Shown here in pieces: positions 11,954-23,772 of a DNA stretch of 64,000 nt. The position numbers and the translations under genes are program-made. Location: positions 434,001 to 498,000 of the forward strand of contig OY783217.1 of assembly GCA_963678705.1 (NCBI GenBank), written 5' to 3'. Below the pieces are notes generated by a model, which was not told the DNA's origin, did no database searches, and was given only the letters and a program-made list of their open reading frames with translations. Origin of the DNA: Panorpa germanica (lineage: Eukaryota; Arthropoda; Insecta; Mecoptera; Panorpidae). The first letter of the stretch is position 1; each line of letters starts with the position of its first letter.

Positions 11954-12516
11954 ATTTGGCACTAAATTCTTGTGCCTTAACTCATTTATTTACATATCAC
12001 TGTGCTTCATTCAATTTTGATCCTAATTATATCTAAACATTTTCACTCCTTCCAAAAGAAAAAAAAAATTCCTTATAAAAATAAAAACAATACTGCTACT
12101 GCTTACTCCTCCTGATACTCTCCCACCTGTTTCTACTCTGGCACTCGTTCCTTTTCTCTATCTCCGCCATCCACTTCTTCCTTTCACTGCCTCCATTTAA
12201 TAACTGCCCAATATTCTTTTGCCTAATTACCTTTTTTCTCACATGAAAACTTAATGTGCTTCTATCTCTATTCCGCACACCCTGCTCGTCCTTTATCTGT
12301 TTCCTTTCTCCTCGTTTCCCAATCTGAATCTGGCAATCCTTCTCATGATTGTTGTGTTTTTTTCTCTTAAGTATCTCTCTCTCCCAAGTCCTTTTATATC
12401 TTTTGCTATAATTGCTCTTCTCAATTTTTTTCATTCTTTCCTGTTGTTGTATCTCCCTGTCTTCCACACTTATGTCTTCTTCTGTTCTTCTCTCTGCCTC
12501 CTCCGTCACATTCCAT
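11954..12516 (-). mobile_element. LINE retrotransposon 3' end, copy A
   Basis: This segment is collinear with 48146-48765, including the hairpin GGCAC-N9-GTGCC at the 3' end (11958-11976 on the plus strand), the CAAAAGAAAAAAAAAATTCC-like A-run and the coding tail. It is 5'-truncated: similarity stops near 12516. Both copies lie on the minus strand. The 3' hairpin is shared by both copies and is the kind of structure a LINE reverse transcriptase can recognise on its template RNA. There is no clear poly(A) tail or target duplication on this copy. Confidence 0.8.
12096..12509 (-). pseudogene. LINE ORF2 C-terminal tail, frameshifted
   Basis: The 137-codon frame begins with the family tail EIQQQERMKKIEKSNYSKRY, equivalent to EIQQQERMEKIEKSNYNKRY in the copy at 48 kb. 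It then slips out of register. The stretch DCQIQIGKRGE is the shifted reading of what copy B shows as IARFRLRKR, and GVRNRDRSTLSFHV corresponds to CGTEIETLEHIKFSC. The apparent intact ORF is therefore a chimera of frames, not a protein. The region corresponds to the C-terminal zinc-knuckle-bearing end found after the reverse transcriptase in many insect LINEs. The catalytic domains are absent. Confidence 0.8.
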
Positions 12517-12854
12517 ATACCACATATACCTACTATAGCCTACAAAGTGCAAACTGCACCAAACATATAGAATCCAACAACGAAAACAAATCATGAATGA
12601 ATTTGAAAACAATCTTTCATCATCTAAAGCTGACAAACACTTTCTTTAATACACGTATAAGAAGCGGATTAGTAAATCTTGAGATACCCATTGTCGCATC
12701 AGTTTGTCTGCGTTCAGAGCCGTGAGCCGTAAGCCATGAGCGCAATCGTGCCGCTCAGCATCTACCGCGTTGACCTTGGATTTGTATTTGGGTGTATATG
12801 TATTATCTACATTATAAAATAACTATGTGTGAGAGCAGACTAGACTGTCCTCTT

Positions 12855-12869
12855 ACACACACACACACA
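12855..12869 (+). repeat. (AC)n microsatellite
   Basis: A short perfect AC run is followed by a CGCACCACACCGCACCACAT-type repeat. Confidence 0.85.
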
Positions 12870-14502
12870 TCGCACCACACCGCACCACATGGGGGGTTAC
12901 AGAACCATGAAACCATGGACGCATGACTATAACCGTGACGACGACTGCATCAGCTATAGTCCGTCCGTCCGAATATTATGTATATTCAGTTTTACATGTA
13001 GTAAAGAGTTTGTACTGTGAGAGCTGCAAAAAGAAGTATGAAGAACTAGTGAAAGACAATCAGGTGCAAGAACGGTGAGGAGTGAGAGAAGGGGCTGGGG
13101 GATGGAGAAACCGACGCTGTTTACACGATAAAAAATATGATACAGATAAAAGATATGAAAGTGTTGAAAATTGTTTAGTAATTGTGTAAAAAAAAATTTA
13201 CTGCTCTTTTACGGTGACTTAAACTGTGACTTAGGTCATATTCGCCTATGTAAATTAATTTATATTGAACATATATATTCATTTTACTAGTATATAATAT
13301 ATTTGAGGAATTGACTTCCATATAACCGGATGAAATAGCGCATAAGAATATTTTAAATAAATTTGCATATGTGTATACTAGACAAATGATTCAGAGCCCG
13401 GCTAAATGCACTGCACAGGAATAGAAAACACTTTCCCTAAGTAAGAGCATTTGATATATTTTTTCGCGATGCATGAATTCGCATTGCTAAAACTTGTTTT
13501 AGGTTATGATTCTGTCAGTGTATGTATTTCCGTGATAAATATAGTGTATACCCGGCTTTTCATCAATCCAAAACGTCGCTTCCTGTTCGACATCAAAGAG
13601 TGTAAATTTTTAGCATAAATATACTCGTACTATCGAAATACCATCTAAAATACTACACAACATTCTTCTGAAGTATTAAACTTAAAAAAAAACCACACAC
13701 AAAATATTTAAATACTTCATTCGCGTTATTTACATTCTCTGCGTTCACAGGTGGAAAGGAAAGCCTTCCGGAATGCGTGAGTGTGATTATGAGGTTAAAG
13801 AACGTCACATTTACTTATTAGTAACTAGGACAGGGTGTGCCATTGATTAAATATAAGTACTAGTACTTGTAATAATCAAGAAGAGCAGAAAATGCGCTTC
13901 ATACAATGTTTTAATTTTGCTTTATGCAATGCTTTATTTTTCACAAGCTGAATTAACGTTTCAGTTTTAGAAGATTTAACTATTAAGCCTCATTCCCCTT
14001 CACTGTTTTCATATTTAATTTACTGTTTTTATTTAATATTGTAATCTAGATTTCAGGTTCTCGTTTAAGCATCCTTTTCACATTTGTGTTTTAATTTAAG
14101 TTTAGTTAATATAAATATAATAACATATATTTATATTAATATATAATATAAATTTTGACAGTTCGACAAAATTGTATGTGAAATAATTAATATTGCTATT
14201 TTTAATAACAATTAGTATTAGAAATAGTTTTCACTTTTATATTTTTAAAAAAACTAACATTAAACTTCTTTTAAAAGTAAATCATACTACATTTTGACAG
14301 ATTTCGGAGTTACATTTTGGAGGTTATAATATAATATAGTTTTTCTTAATTTAATATTTTTAATTTAAAACATTGGACCTTGTAAGGTTTTAAAAAAAAC
14401 TAAGAAAACTTTAAAAATTATTTAAATTAAAAATGGTACTGTGAATGACTACGCGTATTGCCATGAGCTAAACAATTTAAATTAAATACAAAATTAAATT
14501 AA

Positions 14503-14597
14503 AACAGTGAGTGGGAATGATACTTTACCCTATTGCTAAGTGCTGTATTATTTTTCAAACAAATAAAACTATAACAGTAGGTGTGAATGATACTTTA
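14503..14597 (+). repeat. Spaced 25-nt direct repeat pair
   Basis: Units at 14503-14527 and 14573-14597 match at 22 of 25 positions, sharing AACAGT and AATGATACTTTA, with a 70-base period. It could be two binding sites or the remains of a local duplication. Confidence 0.7.
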
Positions 14598-15582
14598 AAG
14601 GTTGATTTAACATCTACATTTTGTTCCATTATGCCACGTACCTCCCCCTCACCTCCCTCCCTCCATGAATACAATACACTTTCAATGTAAGATAGGTGCG
14701 GAGTATATTTAGAAATATTTATATGGGACCATTTAAGCTAATCTGAGCCCTACGATAACAGAATTACAGCTAATTTAGCTCATGTAAGGACCACATAATA
14801 CAAGCTATTTGGCCAAACTGTTGTATATATATCACACCCTAGTAACCCCTACTTTTCATGGCTTTTCAGTTTTCCACACACCATGTTAGTCTACAATATT
14901 ATCTCTATATAATAACTGGAAGAGAGTGTCGTGCTTTTCAAGTTATCTCTCGCAGAAACTTTATAGCGGTACGACGGCGGCGGTAGTAGAGTTGGTCCCG
15001 TCCGTCCCTCTTCCCTTTCACACCCTTCCTTGTTATTATATCACATAACGAAGTCAGCGATAAGATACACAGCGTCGGCATCCGTGTTGGCCAGTTGGAT
15101 CTAGATGCGCTCGCTTTGGTTTCATGGAATCATTTTCCATTATCTTAATAGTTTGAATATTACAAATATTTCATTTTGGAAATTCTAGCTATTAAATGGT
15201 GTAGTTGCAATCATTTTGTGTAAGGAGGAAGCAATGATGGTTACTTGCATACGTAACTACGCTATCAAAAACTTTCGTTGATGTAACTATATCAATGGTT
15301 GTTGAACTGTGTGTCTGATGAAGGGGTTCACAAACTATTTGTTAAGAAATCTGTAATGCTCGCATCACCATGGAAAGTAGTCAACGCATTTTATTTAATA
15401 AATGGAACGAGGAAGATAATGTTTACTCGTATATACGCATTCTGCTAAATAGTTTCTCCTTTAGACTAGAATACCCCCTTAACACAAATTCAAGCTATAT
15501 TAATTGTGAGTGTGTTTGTACATATGCACACAATGATGGCCCCATAATGGCTGCTTACGCGGGCAGTTAATACAGATAACAG

Positions 15583-15597
15583 CACACACACACACAC
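15583..15597 (+). repeat. (CA)n microsatellite
   Basis: A perfect CA run, with a second short (CA) run about 13 bases further on (near 15610). Confidence 0.85.
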
Positions 15598-16297
15598 TTA
15601 CAAGCTACCCACACACACATGTACACAGAATTTCATAAACGACAACACAGCTATAGACTTTAACTGCTGCATGATGAGGCAGACACAGACGTAGTCTACA
15701 GTTGGCAGAGACAACGACGCTGAAGAAGACGGCGTCGGCATAGCACGAGTACGAGTTGTGAGAGGAAGTCCATTTAACGGCGCGCGACAATGTTTCCGAG
15801 ACCAAAAGGACCCTTTAATGTAGCTGTATGATATAAATTTTTGATATAACTATTAAAAAGTAATGGTCATTATCACTAATAATACTGGACTTATACGATT
15901 ATTTTTCTTGTACGACTTATATTATTTGATACATGATCGGAAATCGGCTAATCGGAAAAGTGTAAACTGTTTTTTTTTTTTTTTGGAAACATTTACAAAA
16001 AAAAATGTACTGTGAATCAGATCAAACGAGTATCAGATCACTGGAAATAATATTATTACATTGTGCGATAATCTTGTATTTTTTAAGTTTTCAACTACAT
16101 TATACACTAACCTTTAGTTTGACTGAGCAACTTCTGATAATGATAACCATATTTTTTAAATCCGGAACATACCTGAAATTAAAAAAATATATATTATTTC
16201 TAAAATCAATATATATTAAACATTTCATTCAATATCACCAATCAGTTAACAACATATTTAAAAAAAAAAGGGGCGTATTACAAGTAAGTGAGTGGAG

Positions 16298-16305
16298 TGA
16301 CGTCA
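16298..16305. promoter_or_regulatory. TGACGTCA palindrome (CRE-like)
   Basis: This is a perfect copy of the cAMP-response element, the site bound by CREB/ATF-type bZIP factors. Function is not shown; it is reported because the window has five copies. Confidence 0.25.
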
Positions 16306-17391
16306 TCAAATCGAATGATGCGTTCATAGATCAGTATTTGTCGGTTTATACAAAGTCAAACAAAGTGATTAAAAGCGTAATGCAGAATAATCGTATTTTT
16401 AACAATGGTATTTAAGCTTTATAGCCCGGGAACTTTACACTTTTACTGGACATAAGGGCCGGTAGTTTTAATTCTTGGATATGTTTTAAAATTAGGCGAC
16501 ATAGGCGCGCGCCTGAGACGGCCAAAAACAGTTTATTGACAATATCTCGTTACTAGTGCGTCCTATGATAAAAATAGTTGTTATCAAACTTATAGAGAAC
16601 TCAATTCCCTACAACTTTTCTATACAAATTTTTTGTGTGTGTCTTACAGAGACGGAGCTATATCACTGCAAAGTAGGGCACTTCAATGAAAATTTAAAAA
16701 TAGTTCTATTTAAGTTCAATTTTTTTATTGTGTAATAATATTGTAATGTCGACCTTTACAATGCAGCGTCACTATCCATGTGAATTACAGAATAAGACAC
16801 CAGAGCGTGGTTTACTACTATTCTAAAATAACCTTTGTTCTAAAATATCTTTTAAAATATAGTTAATGTATACCGTAAAGTACTAATCATTTGTATTCCA
16901 TCAAACCTAGCTGTAGTGTAGAGTAATACTCGTAAATGTAAAGTAGCAATCATGCTCGTGTAAATCATTATAACACACAAATACTTGACCTTTGACATTA
17001 GGCGACTATACAATCGTATTCTCACAACTTTTTGTATATAATTTAGTTTTATATTCGTGTCAATCATTACACGATCATTATTTTTATCAACACCCAACAA
17101 TCTTACAGTTTATTACCTGTTCAAGTTCTACCTGCCAACATCACAACGCAACGACTGTAACTAATACATGCAACTAGGAATTAATGATAGAAAAATTAGC
17201 GTATGGGTTAGTTTGACTCATAAACTTTAATGTAAAAAAAGGTAATTCCAAAATCGTGTACTCCAATCTGTTCAGGATGGATTTCAATTTAGGTTGGATA
17301 CTGTTTGAATGTAGTTTTGCATTCTGCAGAAGTATGAAATAATTAAACATCTTCATAGAATTTCGGATTGGTGAAAGATGTAACAATGTGA

Positions 17392-17427
17392 GTCACCAGA
17401 TGCATGTGGGTGACCAGATGCAAGTGT
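17392..17427 (+). repeat. 18-nt tandem repeat, two units
   Basis: Units 17392-17409 and 17410-17427 share 15 of 18 bases, with core ACCAGATGCA. Confidence 0.75.
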
Positions 17428-20400
17428 ATGTATATATATCACCTAATTAAAATTAAACAGATCTTATTAATTGACACTTAAGGATAATAAAAAACTTTTC
17501 ACTTAATAATAATTACCTGTAATTAAAGTGAAGCAGGTATTTAAAGTTTAGTTGTACATATATATTAAGTAGAACTAGTTATGTGTTTAAACAAACGACT
17601 GGTGGTAAATTACATGTGATTAATTGAAATCGTGTCATGATACGATTTAATCAACGTGCTCTTTATCTTAGTTAATAAATGTTATGAAACCACTGTCCTT
17701 GAATATATTAGTATAATCATTTATTTATTAAAAAGAGGCAATTGTGGATGGTGAAGATCAGGACGGAGACGAAGATCAATTGGAAGATGTACCTACGTTT
17801 CATTTACGCCAGTTATCAGTAACGATGTTGGGGAATTAGTATCAGTAAGCTCATTTACTCGGATACTATTTTAATTGGACGTTTCTTGAATGCTAATTTA
17901 TATCTACAGGGTGAATTCAAAATATTGTAGTACATAACAAAAAAATATTTATTTATAATTATTACTATTTTTTTTTTTAATATATTTATTTATCGTCAGC
18001 CTATCACCGACGACCTCGTACTATTGTTGATAGTTTTTATGGTGTCGTAGCCTCGTATATCTGTCCTACACTACTGCCTACTCTCAGCCACTGTGCCATT
18101 CAATTATTATTAGTTATTTTATTTCTATATTCGTACAATAAAAATGTTTGTTTGTTCAATTAGTAAATAATTTCCAAGACACCCTATATTACACATACAC
18201 ATACAACGCAATACACACGTGTGTGTGTTTCAATACATACACAAGTCTGGTTATTAGCGATTTACATACCTGCCTTGACGAGGTTTGCAGATTGGAAAAT
18301 AATGAATTCTGTCTTTAATTTATTTATTACAAATAAAGTATATTGCAAGAAAAAAGTGTTAAATATTAATTAGAAATTATAAGTGAAGTGAAAAAATATA
18401 AATAAGTATTATTTTAACAACACTACTCTATAAATTACCCAGTAATTACTGTCTCGTAAATTACTTGGTTCTATTTCAGACCGACAAAAGACGCTAAATG
18501 CAACAACACTTTGCTTTATGCAATTATTTCGCGTTAAATATTTTTAGAGTGTGTATAGGCGCAGCATGTTCGTCCATGTATTCGTATAAGGCTCGTCTAC
18601 ACTGATCCACAGCTAATATTTTCCTAATGTGTTTCCTAATGTTAAATGAATTTTTGTTTAAATAAATGCAATTTCTTTTAAGGAGATTATATTTAGTTGC
18701 ATTGAGTCAGTCAGTCCTTTATTTAATGAAGGAAGTAATATATCTATATAAAATATATATTAAGACTTCTTTCCTAATTTCTACTTGGTTTAATTTCTTT
18801 CGGATTCAGTTCCTAGTTCTAGAACACAATAGTCCTAGCATTAACATAATTTAATATTTATAAATAAGTGTACCATTGATATTCTAATTCAATACAAGAC
18901 CTAACAAAACAATTATGCATTCAAAACAATTAGATATTGTGCGTCGTCTGACAGACCAGCAGGCTGACTGACTGACACGTCCCCAGTCCGAAGTTAGTAA
19001 CAAGACGCTTAGCTGCATTGTGGGGTAATATAATTTATTAGCTTCCGCTTTGGGTGGGCCGTCGGTGCCCAGCGTTGTATTCAAGAAGAAGTTGGACCTG
19101 AGCCTGGACCTGGACCTAGAGGATACCGTTGATGGGAGAAGGACGGAGAAGAGGAAGAGGAAATCAGTTAGAGGGCGGGTACGGGTCTGTCCAATTCATT
19201 AACGCTCATTGTTAACTGGAAACTAAACCAACACATGCAAATTAAGAGTAAAAAATTGTTAAAGAAATACGATTTGGATGAAATATTCTTGCCGTAAATT
19301 GCGGAGAATTAAAAACAGGATATTATTCTTTGAATTTCTTTTCTTTCTCAGAGAATACATTTAATGGACTTTTTCAATTAATTTAAAAAATTAATGACCT
19401 CAGAAGAAGATTAAATTACGTACGGAAGGATCCCAGAAGTGACGAGCCTCTCTGACCATCCATTCCTCACTAGGTACCAGAAGAAGTTACATTCTAGTAT
19501 ATAATTTTTCGATAACCCTCGAGAATGAGTCAATCAGTTCATAAATAAACCATTTTTCTAATCTTTAATTGGCATGACATTTCACTCCAGGCTTGCAGAA
19601 ATAACACAGCCTCAATCAAGCATGTTGCACTCAATGAACCACTGATCTACAATTGGTTGCCTCTTGATTAAGATTGAATCGTTACTTAACTTGCACTTGT
19701 TTTGATTTAAAATTAATTTTAACAACCGTAAAACCATGTTTATTGAATTTCTTTATTAAATTACACATTGTTAAATTTTCTATACGTTACGAGCGTATTG
19801 AATAAATAAATGTACTGATTAGAAAAAGACCGTCTCGCGGCATTAACCGAGCTGAATAACAATTTGATTGTAATTATAAACAATACTCTTGTTCTGTTGT
19901 TTATGAAACATTCATTACTATTCCGCAATAACTTTAATGTGATTGTTTATTACCGTTTAAAAATTATATTCAGAACAGTATGTTTATATTTAGGAAAAAC
20001 TAGTAAATACAATGTAGCGTTATTCGACAAGTTTATCTCAGTTACATTTATGAAGTATCTGAGTATAATTACGTTTTGGAAATGTCGTTTTAATCAAATG
20101 GTCACCCATCCGAGAAGGTTGATTGTTAAAACCATTTACTGAGATAACCTTTCTTATTAATTACATTTTTAAATTATAACACAAATAAGTTTTTTAGTAG
20201 CCGTTGCAATTGAGAAAGTCGACCATAAATATTATATTAACAAGATCTTCAAGAACAAGTGGTAGCAATTTATGCATAACGTATGCATGAAGTAATATAA
20301 ATATATAAGTAAACATTATTATAACAAAGAAAAACATGTTATTAAGTTGGAACGCTGGCAAATCGGCTGAGACTTATTACCGTTCATTTAATATTAAAGA

Positions 20401-20949
20401 GTACGATGTAAGGAGAAGTAGGGACCTGTGTTGAAAGAGCTGGAGAACCTGGAAACGGTGAAGAAGTGGATTTTTAATGCTCCTGGAGTTCTACTTATAC
20501 ATTCTTCATTTTTAGCACAGTTCTATCATGAAAAATCTCTCCTTAATGCAACGGAGAGGCCTACCTCTCTATTCACGTCGGTTAGGAGTTTAGGACACGT
20601 CAGACAACCCTAAATATAAATTATGTGTGCAGCAACCCTAGGTGATATATCGTCATCTACTTTTATAGTTTTCGTTGAATGTGTTTTTGTATGTACTTTC
20701 ATTTTGGAGCTATGGGTTGTGTACAGTAGATTTGCAATGATTTAAAAAGTTAAGGGGTTACACCACACTCTACAGCTAAATACAAAAAATGTGTCGTATA
20801 AGAAACTGATTACATTAATTGCTTTTCATCCCCCAATTACATTCCTCATGCAATCTTTTAATATCATTGTACAACAACAGATTAATCAAGTTACAGACGC
20901 ACCACTACCTTTAAGGGTCCCAAACATTCTCCAGCATCCAGGTTGTCGT

Positions 20950-20975
20950 TCCCGTATCCCGAATCCCGTATCCCG
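20950..20975 (+). repeat. Short TCCCGTA/TCCCGAA tandem repeat
   Basis: Four TCCCG-headed units sit in a GC-rich patch; simple sequence. Confidence 0.75.
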
Positions 20976-22412
20976 TGTATCCTGTCCTGCTCCTGTTAAC
21001 CGCCCCACAGGCGTTTTGCTTTCAATGTTAATTTTTAATGTGGCAATTTAAGATACATTGCAATTTCATTAGACGGAGTTATATATTTAACATGTCGGTA
21101 CGATATACTCGTACAGTACAACGGGGCACAGTACAGCATCCCCACCCTCCTCACGCCGCCCCCCCGCCCCCCGCAGCCCATGGTAAAGCTCGGCGCAAAG
21201 TAGAGAATGCATGGTACAGTGTGGCTTCAAGATGTAATAGAACGAATAGACTACACAAGCACAGACTCACTGTAAACTGTAGAGTGCCAGGCTATATTGT
21301 AAAGGGGACAGGGGTTGCAAAATATACTACAATACTTAAATCAATCCCTATTTGGTATTTTCACCTCTGATTTTGTTAGTGAAGTATTTGGAATGAATTA
21401 AAGTTGTATTCAATTGATTTTTATTATAAGAGGTGTAGTTTTCTGACATACTTCTTTCTGGTTTCTAAATATAACAACAACAAAAATGTCGTTCATTTTT
21501 TAACACGATATTCATAAAAATGTACAGGTAATTTCAGCAGGAAAAAATGTGTGAAAATAAGAAAAGAAAAAGTTGAATTTATTATTTAATAACTTGCTAC
21601 CAAAAAAACCAGCGCAATAAGTCAATAAAACTATGCACAGATTCAAGTTTTTTCGATAAGTTCTTAATAAGAACTCGTATGATATAACCTACTTGATATA
21701 TTTTTATCCTGGATTTCCGTTTGTGTTACGTGCGAATTCAACACTGCAGCTTATTATGCATTTCAATATTATTTATAAGTAAGAAATATAGGCTATCATA
21801 TAGACTTTCAATTACAGGATGGAGTCGAGATTTCCCGTGAAATAAAGGGTAAAAACCTTAAATACATCTAAGTTTATTTAGCAGATATATTAACCTCTAA
21901 AGCGTGATGAAACAGAACACTGAAGACGTTGTTAAGAACTGTAGACATTAAAGAAAAGAAATAGAAATCTAATTATTTCCCAGGGATTCCCGACACCACT
22001 GCTCGAAAGTTGTGTCGACATGTGAAATATCAATTCCAACTAAAGTGGAAGTGTGTAAATAAGATTCAAGTAGCGCGACAAATAATTCTAAATATTTGCA
22101 GATATCAAATCTAAACTTGCTCGTGTCCGTATTGTAAAATAAGTCATAACAGAATAAGTTATACCATTGAGTATTTGATACTGCATATATGGTCTGATGT
22201 TTTACTTATGTTTGCCAATATAAAAGCACGAGAATGGAATAACCACTTGTTGTTAATTCAAGAAAAGAAGAGAAGAGTACACCAAACACCCGTCTGCACC
22301 TTAAAATCGACAAAGCATTAAAGATAAAATCTGACCTCTTAACCGAAATTGCTACTTAAGCTTTATCTAACTACCTGTTTACTAAAGTATGTGTTTTTAT
22401 TTTTGATTTTAG

Positions 22413-22528
22413 ATTTGCCAACCCTGTTCTTCACGATTGAAGCTGAGGGTGAACTAATGTATAAAGCTACCCCCACCCCAGGACCATCCACCAATGGTTT
22501 GGGTAGTCAAGTTACGAGGGGTGTTTAA
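22413..22528 (+). CDS. Candidate terminal exon (unidentified)
   Basis: An acceptor-like GTTTTTATTTTTGATTTTAG ends at 22412. With a two-base phase offset it is followed by 37 codons and TAA at 22526-22528. The peptide has a balanced, non-AT-driven composition (LPTLFFTIEAEGELMYKATP, then a Pro/Thr/Gly-rich end). An AATAAA lies at 22621-22626. The segment is clearly more GC-rich than its surroundings. No family is recognised and no upstream partner exon was found. A chance open frame behind a pyrimidine-rich AG is a realistic alternative. Confidence 0.2.
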
Positions 22529-22834
22529 GCGGAAGACGACGAGATAGGGGATGAAATTAATTTATACATGTGGACTTACTATATTAATTTGCTGATTAAA
22601 TTATACATTATATACGAACAAATAAATTAATATTAATTATTTTATTTTATTAATTTTTTTTTTTTGTTAATTATAAATTAATGAAGATTTGTTTGTTTGT
22701 TTTTTTGTGATAAACATTTTTGGGAAAATTGATTTCTATTACTCAACTAATTAAGAACCCCTTTTGATATCAACTATGCAATGAGATCAACAACACTGCG
22801 CTGATTATTATTTCAGCCTAATATAAGCATAATA

Positions 22835-23000
22835 CAGTAGAAACGAAATGGTGTTCACATTTCTGACCTCGCCGAACGGTAAGCCATGGTTATATTTACG
22901 CTGAATACAAGTGATGGTGAAAATTCTTTCGTTTTGCGAACATTTCGACTTACGAACGTAGTCAAAGAACGAACTAAGTTCGTAACCCGAGGTCCCGCTG
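22835..23000 (-). mobile_element. Possible pogo/Tigger-like TA-flanked fragment
   Basis: Read on the minus strand, the right end begins CAGCGGGACCTCGGGTTACG and continues with repeated TTCGTAA/TTCGCAA blocks and TCGAAATGTTCG. This resembles the CAGTGGTACCTCG-type ends of Tc1/mariner-superfamily (Tigger/pogo-like) non-autonomous elements. TA dinucleotides sit outside both proposed ends (22833-22834 and 23001-23002). The left end begins CAGTAGAAAC and matches the right end only weakly beyond CAG, so the left boundary is tentative. No coding remains. Confidence 0.4.
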
Positions 23001-23667
23001 TACTCCTATTTAAAATATGATATAGGTGTACATGTCACTAAGTAAATAGTATAAATAATATAAACGGACATTCAAAAGACAGCAGAATAGAGGCGGTGGT
23101 CCAGTAGCAGTATCTCGTGTGCTTGCCCCTGCCACCCCAACCCACCCATTCATCCAATCAGGCCTACTTACACAGGGGACACAAAGAGAAATAAATAATC
23201 ACAAAATGTTAATGTATATTTTGTATATTTACTGAACACTCATATGAGCTTGCTCCAGTCGAATACTCGTACATAAAATGAATATGATTACACACGTGAG
23301 TACTGTCTGCTTTTGCGTTAATGTATTCCACGTAATATAATTATAGTTTTTATAGCTATAGTTTTGTATATAGGTATGTAATGTATAAATGGAGTTCGGA
23401 TAATGAACGAGATAAAAGTAACTACTGGACGTAGCTACTCAGCAATAAGTAGTTTCATTAAGTAAATTAGGTTTAACTGTCGTAAATCTTGTAGATGTGT
23501 TAACTTGTTATTTGTACGTTAACTTGCTAACTGATGATTGGAAAAACAATAAGTCTTATATGTACTTTTTTATATCGATATTCATAATGAGTAATTTCTA
23601 GTTACATTTTCACTAATGGCCATTTACACGCATAAATGTTCATCAACTTTACGTAAAATGCAAGTAA

Positions 23668-23772
23668 ACTAGAGCTTAGCCCCGTTGCAGAATAACGTGT
23701 CCCCGATTTGCGTTATTGCGTAAAATATCATTAAAATAGAAGTACTTAAGCAACGCAAATCGGTGCTCTAGT
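23668..23772. repeat. Foldback with two nested inverted blocks
   Basis: CCGATTTGCGTT (23703-23714) is perfectly inverted at 23752-23763. Outside it, ACTAGAGC (23668-23675) is inverted as GCTCTAGT (23765-23772). The two arms would be continuous except for about 25 extra bases in the left arm. This looks like a tiny MITE whose left terminal repeat was interrupted. No duplication of the flanks is evident. Confidence 0.6.

Larger units (their letters stand above)
12517..22412. other. Long non-genic stretch, mostly AT-rich
   Basis: No host gene is recognised in nearly 10 kb. It contains (CA)n runs, a 15-base T tract (15970-15984), a 25-nt direct repeat pair near 14.5 kb, an 18-nt tandem near 17.4 kb and GC-rich islands at 12680-13000, 14930-15110, 18940-19190 and 20920-21200. 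The longest frame (16005-16415, 136 codons) is low-complexity. A GGGCCGG...GGCGCGCGCC segment at 16456-16525 resembles the interior of hAT ends but has no partner. Open frames at 18884-19084 and 20428-20613 show no recognisable domain. Confidence 0.5.

Noticed and set aside
12345..12636. Plus- and minus-strand ORFs overlapping the 12-kb LINE tail
   Set aside because: They are other-frame readings of the same retrotransposon remnant.
16005..16415. 136-codon plus-strand ORF
   Set aside because: Composition is driven by AT-rich codons, there is no domain motif, and it contains an A-tract slippage-prone region near 16261.
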